A DNA stretch of 7,225 nt, taken from the NCBI GenBank assembly GCA_937950385.1, contig CALFEA010000151.1, forward strand, positions 1-7,225, written 5' to 3'. The notes under the pieces are model-generated. The model saw only the letters and a list, made by a program, of their open reading frames with translations, was not told the origin of the DNA and ran no database searches. This document shows positions 1-5,662 of this stretch, piece by piece. Numbering within the stretch: the stretch's first letter is position 1; each line of letters starts with the position of its first letter. The translations under genes and the position numbers were made by a program. The stretch comes from an uncultured Altererythrobacter sp. GTDB taxonomy: Bacteria > Pseudomonadota > Alphaproteobacteria > Sphingomonadales > Sphingomonadaceae.

Positions 1-774
1 CAATCTTCGCTTGAACTCTACCATCCAGAAGACCGCGACCGCGTGCGCGATATTTTGCTTTCTGCGATGAAAGAGCAGCACGGATTTGCCTATGAAGCGC
101 GCATTGTTCGCCCAGATGGCACGGTTCGCACTGTGTCGAGCGTTGGCCAACCGCGCTATGATGATGATGGCACATTTGGCGGCCTGTTTGGCACGCTCCA
201 AGACATCACCCAGCAGGCCGAAACATTGGAAGAATTGCAAGCCGCGCGCAGTGAGGCCCTGCACGAGGCAAAGACAGCGCGCCGTCTATCAGAGCTTGAT
301 GAGCTGACCCAGATTGCCAACCGCCGCAAAGCGCTGAGCCAATTGCGGATCGCGGCAAACATAGCAAAGCGGACCAATACGCCGCTGACGATTGCAATCT
401 TCGATGTCGATCACTTCAAAGCTGTGAATGATAGGCACGGGCACCATACTGGCGATAAAGTGCTGAGGCGCATCGCAAAAATCACATCTGAAGTGTTGCG
501 GCCAACCGATCTGGTCGGCCGGATTGGCGGTGAGGAATTTCTCGTTATTCTGCCCGGTGAAGACGGCAAGACTGCGCACTCCATTATTGAGCGCGTGCGC
601 GAGCGTGTGGAAACAGAAACATGGGGGGCCAATGGTCCATCACGTGTCACATTAAGCGCAGGGCTTGCGACCATCGAAGGCGTCAAAGATATCGAAGAGG
701 CCTTACAAAAAGCCGATGGCGCGCTTTACAAGGCCAAGCAAGATGGACGCAATTTGCTGCGCATTGCTGCTTAG
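1..774 (+). CDS. PAS-GGDEF diguanylate cyclase, C-terminal part (5' end outside window)
   Basis: Probable diguanylate cyclase, making the second messenger cyclic di-GMP from two GTP. The frame is open from base 1, so this is a 3' fragment of 257 codons; the GTG at 43 lies inside the PAS domain and is not the true start. Residues about 5-72 match the second half of a PAS_3-type sensor fold (HPEDRDRVR, then a YEARIVRPDGTVR strand pair and a closing GTLQDIT). A charged, probably helical linker (about 73-98) leads to the GGDEF domain (about 99-255), opening with DELTQIANRR and carrying FDVDHFKAVND. The active-site loop is GGEEF (176-180), an active variant of the signature. RPTD (167-170), five residues before it, is a well-placed RxxD inhibitory I-site, so product feedback is expected. 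No EAL domain follows. The signal sensed and any upstream domains cannot be seen. It converges with the ornithine decarboxylase gene 40 bp away, so co-regulation is unlikely. Confidence 0.93.
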   Translation, partial: QSSLELYHPEDRDRVRDILLSAMKEQHGFAYEARIVRPDGTVRTVSSVGQPRYDDDGTFGGLFGTLQDITQQAETLEELQAARSEALHEAKTARRLSELDELTQIANRRKALSQLRIAANIAKRTNTPLTIAIFDVDHFKAVNDRHGHHTGDKVLRRIAKITSEVLRPTDLVGRIGGEEFLVILPGEDGKTAHSIIERVRERVETETWGANGPSRVTLSAGLATIEGVKDIEEALQKADGALYKAKQDGRNLLRIAA

Positions 775-814
775 GAAAGCGGCTTAGGCGGCAGAGGAAA
801 CGCGGAAGCGCAGC

Positions 815-2032
815 CTATCTTAAGCTGACGACATTATCCACTTCGGGCATAACCCGGTCGCCGCGAAATAGGCTGTCCATTGGCTCATCCGCAACCACGA
901 TCTGCGCCGCATTGCCAAAGCCATTAAAGCCCGTCGCCATTGCCGCGCCATATGCGCCCAGCATACCGATCTCAATATAGTCGCCTGACGCAATATCGCC
1001 GGGCAGCGGGAATGGTCCCGCCATATAATCGGCATCATCGCAGGTCGGACCAAAGAAGGCGAAATCTTTTGGTTCCTCGCGGAAACCTTCTGAGGCATCG
1101 CGAGCCGGTGTCGCCTCGACCGGATAGCGCCAATCGACATGAGCTGCATCATAGAGCGCGCCATAGGCGCCATCATTGATAAAAAGCTCATCCCCGCGCC
1201 GCTTGTCGACTTGCACCAACAAAGAGGAATATTCAGAGGCCAGCGCCCTGCCTGGCTCGCACCACAATTCAGCGTTGTAAGCAATCGGCAAAGCTTCGAA
1301 ATGCTTTTCGATAATGCGGAAATAATCCTCCAGCGGAGGCGGCTCCATGCCGGGGTAAATGCTCGGGAAACCGCCACCAATGTCGATCATATCAATCACG
1401 ACCTGCGCCTCTGCAATCGCAGCGCGCGTGCGGTCAAACCCTTGGACATAGGCGAACGGGCTCATCGCTTGACTGCCCACATGGAATGTAATGCCAAGCC
1501 AATCGCCATGCTGGCGCGCGGCTTGGAGCAGGCCGGGAGCCTCGATCAAATCGCAGCCAAATTTGCTGGCGAGCGACAGTTCAGCATATTCCGACGTGAC
1601 ACGCAGACGCACAAGCAGGCGCAGATCGGCCGCCGGTGTGCCATCATCGGCTGCGCAAGCTGCAACGATCTTGTCCAGCTCTTCAGCTGTATCAAGGCAG
1701 AAAGTTTTGACCCCGTGCTGATGATAGGCCTCCGCAATCGCTTTGCGGGTCTTTACCGGATGCATGAAGCACATCTGCGCCTTGGGCAGAGTTTCCGCGA
1801 CCAGACGCACCTCTGTGATCGAGGCAACATCGTAATGGGTGATCCCATTGTCCCACAAAACTTCGAGCAATTTGGGCGAAGGATTGGCCTTCACCGCATA
1901 CATGCAAGTGCCTGGGAATTTCTGTGTGAAAAAGCGCGCTGCACGCGCAGCGGCATGCGGGCGGTTCAGGATCAAGGGTTCTTCGGGTTCTAAATCCCGA
2001 ATTACGGCCCGGGCGTCAGGATAGATGTACAA
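815..2032 (-). CDS. Ornithine decarboxylase, fold-III PLP enzyme (eukaryotic/DapDC-like type)
   Basis: Probably decarboxylates L-ornithine to putrescine in the cytosol, the entry step of polyamine synthesis. The 405-residue length fits the alanine-racemase-fold decarboxylases. Visible signatures: YAVKANP with the PLP-binding Lys48; HVGSQ (184-188); the phosphate-binding glycine loop IDIGGGFP (216-223); EPGR (259-262); the FFGPTCDDAD segment, whose Cys331-Asp332 come from the partner subunit in dimeric ODC; and AYGAAM near 360, with the PLP-contacting Tyr361. The GPTCD signature argues for ODC over diaminopimelate or arginine decarboxylase; a lysine/ornithine dual enzyme is possible. The start is TTG at 2032-2030: an in-frame stop (2056-2054) excludes earlier starts beyond seven codons, no ATG or GTG precedes the conserved N-terminus, and a G-run (2046-2042) lies 9 nt upstream. 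The two other enzymes of the carboxyspermidine route lie 1.8 kb upstream on the same strand. No gene symbol is given because speC/speF usually name the unrelated fold-I enzyme. Confidence 0.92.
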   Translation of the reverse strand: MYIYPDARAVIRDLEPEEPLILNRPHAAARAARFFTQKFPGTCMYAVKANPSPKLLEVLWDNGITHYDVASITEVRLVAETLPKAQMCFMHPVKTRKAIAEAYHQHGVKTFCLDTAEELDKIVAACAADDGTPAADLRLLVRLRVTSEYAELSLASKFGCDLIEAPGLLQAARQHGDWLGITFHVGSQAMSPFAYVQGFDRTRAAIAEAQVVIDMIDIGGGFPSIYPGMEPPPLEDYFRIIEKHFEALPIAYNAELWCEPGRALASEYSSLLVQVDKRRGDELFINDGAYGALYDAAHVDWRYPVEATPARDASEGFREEPKDFAFFGPTCDDADYMAGPFPLPGDIASGDYIEIGMLGAYGAAMATGFNGFGNAAQIVVADEPMDSLFRGDRVMPEVDNVVSLR

Positions 2033-2077
2033 TGCAAGGGACCCCCAAAAGGTTTATAATAATGGGCTGCCTTGCAT
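2032..2077 (-). promoter_or_regulatory. Inverted repeat covering the ornithine decarboxylase start region
   Basis: The arms at 2032-2045 and 2064-2077 match at 12 of 14 positions, including a perfect outer 8 bp (ATGCAAGG / CCTTGCAT). The 18-nt centre is AT-rich. Read as RNA from the minus strand, the downstream arm contains the G-rich putative ribosome-binding run (2046-2042) and ends on the first base of the TTG start, so folding would hide the initiation site. Read as DNA, the centre holds a -10-like TATTAT/TATAAA, so the repeat could instead be an operator around a promoter. The repeat is directly visible; its regulatory role is inferred. Ornithine decarboxylase genes in alphaproteobacteria are known to carry a conserved leader RNA, the speF motif, but I cannot confirm that this is one. 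Confidence 0.5.
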
Positions 2078-2083
2078 GGACAT
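2054..2083 (-). other. Possible leader peptide ORF upstream of ornithine decarboxylase
   Basis: A 9-codon ORF with the sequence MSMQGSPLL and a TAA stop lies in the leader of the decarboxylase gene. It is in the same frame and ends 21 nt before the TTG start. Its second ATG (2077-2075) is the first triplet of the upstream arm of the inverted repeat, and the ORF covers that whole arm. A ribosome on it would therefore open the hairpin. No strong Shine-Dalgarno sequence precedes either ATG, only a GAG 6 nt before the second. An ORF this short can easily arise by chance. Confidence 0.25.
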
Positions 2084-2160
2084 CTCAACGAATTCGAGAC
2101 CTCGGGCAGCGAGGAGCGGGATATAGTCCTAACTTCTCGCGGCGCAAGTAAATTGTGTTC

Positions 2161-2180
2161 AAAGCGCGGCACAAAGCCGC
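2161..2180 (-). terminator. Weak hairpin after lemA, possible terminator
   Basis: On the minus strand GCGGC (2180-2176), loop TTTGT, GCCGC (2170-2166) starts 16 nt after the lemA stop and is followed by GCTTT. The stem is only 5 bp and the T-run is three bases, so this is a weak rho-independent terminator at best. If it does not work, lemA transcripts could run on into the ornithine decarboxylase gene. Confidence 0.3.
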
Positions 2181-2196
2181 CTGCAAATCGGCAAAA

Positions 2197-2754
2197 TCAA
2201 AACCCGATTTTTGGCACTTGGTCGACAATGCCCTTCTCGCTGTCATCCAGCTGCGAGAAATCGGCGACATCAAAGCCCAATACCGATGCGAACAGAATAG
2301 CAGGAAAGCTCTCGCGCGCGGTGTTGTAGCGCGACACGGCTGCGTTCAGTGCACGGCGCGCTGCGGCCAGCTTGTCTTCGGTTTCCGCAAGCTCGCGCTG
2401 CAATTCTTGGAAATTGGTATTGGCTTTGAGGTCCGGATAATCCTCGCTCAGCGCCAGCATCTTATCCAGCGCGACCCGCAAGCCGGCCTCATCGCCAGAG
2501 GTAACCGCGCCGCTGGCAGCAGTATTGCGCGCGGCGACAACCGCATCCAAAGTCTCTTTTTCATGAGAGGCATAGCCCTTCACCGTCTCCACCAGATTGG
2601 GGATCAGATCATGTCGCTGGCGCAATTGCGCATCGATATCCGCCACGCCCTGCTTCACATTTTGGCGCTGACCGACCAGCCGGTTGTAAATGCCAATCAC
2701 CGCCAAACCGATGACGATGATCAATCCCAATAGGCCGATACCGATGAAAGTCAT
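2197..2754 (-). CDS. lemA: LemA family membrane protein
   Basis: LemA family protein of 185 residues, the usual length. One N-terminal membrane segment (about residues 3-23, FIGIGLLGLIIVIGLAVIGI) is followed by the family signature: YNRLVGQRQNVKQG, then IDAQLRQRHDLIPNLVETVKGYASHE, then a long helical region rich in Ala, Glu and Arg. The usual C-terminus is present, with YNTARESFP, LGFDVADF and a terminal VPKIGF. The large part is expected outside the cytoplasmic membrane as a helical bundle. The biochemical role of LemA proteins is not established. The ATG is supported by AGGGG (2767-2763) 8 nt upstream. It is transcribed away from the DUF3137 gene, and such genes are often neighbours, so the two proteins may work together at the envelope; that link is inference. 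It lies upstream of ornithine decarboxylase on the same strand with a 164-bp gap. Confidence 0.94.
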   Translation of the reverse strand: MTFIGIGLLGLIIVIGLAVIGIYNRLVGQRQNVKQGVADIDAQLRQRHDLIPNLVETVKGYASHEKETLDAVVAARNTAASGAVTSGDEAGLRVALDKMLALSEDYPDLKANTNFQELQRELAETEDKLAAARRALNAAVSRYNTARESFPAILFASVLGFDVADFSQLDDSEKGIVDQVPKIGF

Positions 2755-2861
2755 TCTTAATGCCCCTGTTCTATTCCTGTTTGCCGGAGTTTACAGACAA
2801 ATAGTTAATGGGCAAATACGCTCGGCAATTGGGCAAAAGCATCGCAGCAGGAGGGCGAGCA
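2755..2861. promoter_or_regulatory. Shared divergent promoter region of lemA and the DUF3137 gene
   Basis: This 107-bp spacer between two divergent starts must hold the promoters for both. Candidate elements are weak. On the minus strand TTGCCC and TAAACT are separated by 16 nt; on the plus strand TTTACA and AAATAC are separated by 18 nt. No clear operator-like palindrome was seen. The region is inferred from gene orientation more than from the motifs. Confidence 0.4.
2849..2855 (+). promoter_or_regulatory. Strong ribosome binding site that sets the DUF3137 gene start
   Basis: AGGAGGG lies 6 nt before the ATG at 2862, close to the ideal anti-16S match and spacing. The in-frame ATG at 2808 has no comparable site. 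This decides in favour of the shorter protein. Confidence 0.8.
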
Positions 2862-3815
2862 ATGGATCATGATGCAAACGTCTCTCACTTGATGAGCGGC
2901 GAATTGGGCAATTGGCTGGATGAACAGGCTGGCATGCGCGAGGCGGCAAAGGAAAAAGCGGCGAGCCGCTGGACTATCTCTGCGATGATCGCCCTGCCCA
3001 TTCTGGCGTTCCTATGGTTCGGGCCCAGCTGGGATACGGGCCTGAAATTTATCATCACTGGCGCTGCTGCAGTGGGCGGCGGAATTTGGGGGTACATGCC
3101 AATCGGTGAAGCGAAGCGCTCCATCAAGATTGGTATTAACGCGGCAATCGCGCGCGAACTTGGCCTCAATTACGAGCATGATGTTGAGCCAGGCGCGGAA
3201 TTTGAGCTGGCCAAGACCTATAATTTGCTCCCAAGCTACAGCCGATCCAGCTTTGAAGACCATTGGTTTGGCACGCTAGAGGGGCACGGGTTCAGCCTGT
3301 ATGAGGCCCATTTGGAAGTGCAAAAAGGCAGCGGCAAGAACCGCCGCTGGGTCACCGTGTTTCGCGGCGCGATTATCCGGATGGAATTTGGCCGCAATTT
3401 TTACTCAACCACCCTGTTGCAACGCGCGGGCAAAACCAAGAAATGGTTCGGGCTTGGCGGACGCAAAGAGCGCGCATCTTTTGACGGGCATGAATTGGCC
3501 TATGTCGACCATGTTCACCCCGATTTTGAAGATGTGTTCGAGGTTTACAGCGATGATGCGGTGGAATCGCGCGTGCTTGTCCACCCCACCTATATTGAGC
3601 ACCTCATCGGGATTGAGCGCGCCTTTGATGGCGATGCCGTGCGCGCATTGTTCAAACAAGGCGAAGTGATTGTCGCGGTTGAAAGCGGAAATCTGTTTGA
3701 AAGCGGCCATATTGACGCAGCAGGCGACGAGGAGCGCGTGGCGCAATCATCGCAGCAATTTGGCTCTCTGACGAAACTGGCGCTTGCGATCAATCAAACG
3801 GCGCGCGGGGCTTAG
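2862..3815 (+). CDS. DUF3137 family membrane protein
   Basis: A 317-residue protein that resembles the DUF3137 family; its function is unknown. A polar N-terminus (about 1-36) is followed by two adjacent hydrophobic segments, about 37-54 (WTISAMIALPILAFLWFG) and 61-82, forming a membrane hairpin. A soluble domain of about 230 residues follows, with GTLEGHGFSLYEAHLEVQ, a basic GSGKNRRWVTVFRG strand and a late FKQGEVIVAVESGNLFE. With an even number of segments both ends are probably cytoplasmic. An in-frame ATG at 2808 would add 18 residues (MGKYARQLGKSIAAGGRA), but the strong AGGAGG site supports the start used here. DUF3137 genes commonly sit beside lemA, as in this divergent arrangement, which suggests a shared envelope role not yet defined. 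The stop lies 6 bp from the convergent nspC stop. Confidence 0.82.
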   Translation: MDHDANVSHLMSGELGNWLDEQAGMREAAKEKAASRWTISAMIALPILAFLWFGPSWDTGLKFIITGAAAVGGGIWGYMPIGEAKRSIKIGINAAIARELGLNYEHDVEPGAEFELAKTYNLLPSYSRSSFEDHWFGTLEGHGFSLYEAHLEVQKGSGKNRRWVTVFRGAIIRMEFGRNFYSTTLLQRAGKTKKWFGLGGRKERASFDGHELAYVDHVHPDFEDVFEVYSDDAVESRVLVHPTYIEHLIGIERAFDGDAVRALFKQGEVIVAVESGNLFESGHIDAAGDEERVAQSSQQFGSLTKLALAINQTARGA

Positions 3816-3819
3816 CCCC
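3807..3819. terminator. Small hairpin at the convergent gene ends
   Basis: GGGGC, TTA, GCCCC forms a 5-bp stem that overlaps the DUF3137 stop codon (3813-3815) and lies just before the nspC stop. There is no good T-run on either strand. It may help end transcription from both sides, but support is weak. Confidence 0.25.
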
Positions 3820-3821
3820 CT

Positions 3822-5024
3822 CTACCCCAGCCGCTCGCGGAAATCGGCGTAATCAAACCGCTTGACGCATTGCAGCTCATCCGTTTCAGAATCCCACAAC
3901 CAGATCGAGGGCAATTGTACCCCGTTGAACGTGCTGGTTTTGACCATGGAATAATGGGCTTGATCAAGGAATGCGAAGCGCGCACCCGGCTTTGCGGCAA
4001 CCGGTAGGCGGTAATCGCCGATGACATCGCCAGCGAGGCACGATGGCCCGCCCAAACGGATCGGCAAATCCTCCTCGCCTGCGCGCTCATGCAGCATTGC
4101 AGGGCGGTAGGGCGCCTCCAGCACATCGGGCATATGACAAGTGGCGGAGATATCGGTGATGCCAATGGGCATGCCGTTAAAACCTGTATCGAGCAGAGTG
4201 CCAACCAAAATCCCTGCATCCAGCGCAACCGCCTCGCCCGGCTCCAGAATAATCTCAGCGCCTGTGTCTTCTTTCACTTCGGCCAGAAAATCCACCAGCT
4301 CTGCGCGTTCATAATCGCTGCGGGTGATATGATGCCCCCCGCCCATATTGATCCATTTGAGCTGGCCAAACCACGGCTCAATAAAGTCGAACACATGCTC
4401 CCACGTTTGTTTGAGCGGCGCGAAGGTTTGCTCGCATAATGTATGGAAATGAATGCCGTCGACCCCGTCGAGACTATCTTCGGTCAATTGATCAACCGGA
4501 AAGCCAAGGCGCGAAAACGGCGCGGCAGGATCATATTTCTCCACCTCACCCAGCGGCAGCATCGGATTGAGCCGCAGGCCAACGCTAACGTCTCCGCCAG
4601 TAATGCGGGCTTGGTCGAGGATTAGCGCAGCGCGCGCAATCGCTTCTGGCGAATTAAAGATCACATGATCAGAAAGCCTGCAAATCTCTTCCAATTCATT
4701 GGGCTTATAAGCGGCCGAATATGTCGTAATTTCGCCGTCATAATATTCGCTGGCGAGCTGCGCTTCCCATAGGCCCGATGCACATACGCCATCGAGGTAA
4801 TCACCAAGGATGGGCGCGGTGGCAGGAAGGGAAAACGCTTTGAGCGCGCTGAGGATTTTAATGTCAGCCTCGTCGCGAATATCGGCCAATATCTGACAAT
4901 TGGCGCGCAGCTTGGCCGCATCCACCACAAAGGCGGGGCTATCCACGCGGTTCAAATCAAACTCGGCAAAAGCGCCAGGATCGCCAGCCTTGGTCTGCAT
5001 GGGAGGGGTAGTGGTATCGCTCAT
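3822..5024 (-). CDS. nspC: Carboxynorspermidine/carboxyspermidine decarboxylase
   Basis: PLP enzyme that removes the carboxyl group from carboxyspermidine (or carboxynorspermidine), giving spermidine (or norspermidine), the last step of the SAM-independent polyamine route (EC 4.1.1.96). The 400-residue length is typical. Signatures: SALKAFS with the PLP Lys62; LDGVCASGLWE (77-87); HFHTLCE (192-198); the glycine loop INMGGGHHITR (225-235); EPGEA (261-265); GGPSCLAGDVIGD with Cys329; and DQAHYSMVK with Tyr358. GGGHHITR and GPSCLAGD separate this family from the ornithine decarboxylase nearby, which shares its fold. The ATG at 5024 has only a weak GAAG upstream; a second ATG at 5000 lacks any site, and about 20 residues before the conserved domain appear dispensable. 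It follows the DUF1851 gene by 33 nt and is probably the last gene of an operon with the carboxynorspermidine synthase gene. Confidence 0.94.
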   Translation of the reverse strand: MSDTTTPPMQTKAGDPGAFAEFDLNRVDSPAFVVDAAKLRANCQILADIRDEADIKILSALKAFSLPATAPILGDYLDGVCASGLWEAQLASEYYDGEITTYSAAYKPNELEEICRLSDHVIFNSPEAIARAALILDQARITGGDVSVGLRLNPMLPLGEVEKYDPAAPFSRLGFPVDQLTEDSLDGVDGIHFHTLCEQTFAPLKQTWEHVFDFIEPWFGQLKWINMGGGHHITRSDYERAELVDFLAEVKEDTGAEIILEPGEAVALDAGILVGTLLDTGFNGMPIGITDISATCHMPDVLEAPYRPAMLHERAGEEDLPIRLGGPSCLAGDVIGDYRLPVAAKPGARFAFLDQAHYSMVKTSTFNGVQLPSIWLWDSETDELQCVKRFDYADFRERLG

Positions 5025-5040
5025 ATCGCTTCAGATAGGC

Positions 5041-5058
5041 GCGCGCTGCGCTTCGCGC
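5041..5058 (-). other. GC-rich hairpin between the DUF1851 gene and nspC
   Basis: GCGCG (5041-5045) and CGCGC (5054-5058) form a 5-bp stem with an 8-nt loop in the 33-nt spacer, reaching into the DUF1851 stop codon. A processing or attenuation role is possible, but repeats of GCGC occur easily at this base composition. Confidence 0.25.
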
Positions 5059-5543
5059 TAGTCCTGAACAATCATCCGAACACGCGTTTTGTCGGGCATG
5101 CCATCATACAGCTTATGAACCTCTGAAAGGCCGACGAAAACCTCATCTGCGGCGGCCACTTTGAAATTACTGGGCTCGTAAGTGCATTCTTTGAAAATCG
5201 GTAGAGTGATAAACATATAGGCCTCGCCCGGGCCAGCGACCTTGCCCTCTGCATGAAGCTGCTCGATCAGCTTGGGGCCGAACCATTCGTCAACTTTCGC
5301 GCCATTTTTCGCGCATTCCGCATCGAAAATCGCGCGGGTTGGCGTGATCCACTCAATCGCACCTGCCGAGCATGAGAGCCAATGCACCGCGCCCAACGCA
5401 TCGGTGCAAAAAATATCGCCCAATTTGGAGCAAAGGAAGGGTTTAAGATCCTTGCGATCCGTCATCCATTCCCAACTTTGCACCACGCCCTCGCCAAAAG
5501 ATGGTCCCGGTTCAAATGCGATATCTTTCCATGTTGCTGGCAT
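5058..5543 (-). CDS. DUF1851 / T6SS immunity Tdi1-like domain protein of unknown role
   Basis: A 161-residue soluble protein with no signal peptide or membrane segment. Residues about 39-150 resemble the DUF1851 domain, also called the C-terminal domain of the T6SS immunity protein Tdi1: LGDIFCTDALGAVHWLSC, then a helical stretch around DEWFGPKLIEQLH, then GPGEAYMFITLPIF, and a last helix after ADEVFVGLSEVHKLYDG. Two cysteine-rich places are visible (Cys38, Cys46, Cys58; Cys120). The assignment is from pattern memory and is moderately sure. No toxin or secretion gene lies nearby. The gene sits between carboxynorspermidine synthase (119 nt upstream) and nspC (33 nt downstream) on the same strand, so a role tied to polyamine metabolism is more likely than immunity; that is inference. 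The ATG at 5543 has AAGGG (5557-5553) 9 nt upstream. Confidence 0.75.
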   Translation of the reverse strand: MPATWKDIAFEPGPSFGEGVVQSWEWMTDRKDLKPFLCSKLGDIFCTDALGAVHWLSCSAGAIEWITPTRAIFDAECAKNGAKVDEWFGPKLIEQLHAEGKVAGPGEAYMFITLPIFKECTYEPSNFKVAAADEVFVGLSEVHKLYDGMPDKTRVRMIVQD

Positions 5544-5662
5544 GTTGCGTTACCCTTTTGCGTGCGGATTTCCCGCATCTATTCAAGAGTTTTCTACGCG
5601 AAGGGCACGCTTAGCTCCAGTAAATGTTTGAAACTTTGACGCTTTCGCGCGTTCGCTTCAGC
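5544..5662 (-). promoter_or_regulatory. 119-nt spacer between carboxynorspermidine synthase and DUF1851 genes
   Basis: No convincing gene on either strand. A small hairpin, TGCGG / CCGCA (5563-5567 and 5573-5577, 5-nt loop), lies 20 nt before the DUF1851 start. No T-run that would mark a terminator follows the synthase gene, so read-through is plausible, but the spacer is long enough for an internal promoter. I see no clear -35/-10 pair. Confidence 0.3.

Noticed and set aside
43..45. GTG as the start of the GGDEF gene
   Set aside because: The frame is open to base 1 and codes for the conserved HPEDRDRV part of the PAS fold, so the gene begins outside the window.
769..788. Direct repeat GCTTAGG (769-775 and 782-788) at the end of the GGDEF gene
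   Set aside because: Only 7 bp, two copies, overlapping a stop codon; expected by chance.
1139..1993. 284-codon plus-strand ORF
   Set aside because: It lies wholly antisense to the ornithine decarboxylase gene, whose motifs are all intact; its translation shows no recognisable family features. It is a by-product of codon use in the real gene.
2155..2733. 192-codon plus-strand ORF
   Set aside because: Antisense to lemA, which has its full family signature on the other strand.
2808..2861. Upstream ATG that would extend the DUF3137 protein by 18 residues
   Set aside because: No ribosome binding site before it, while a near-perfect AGGAGGG sits 6 nt before the ATG at 2862.
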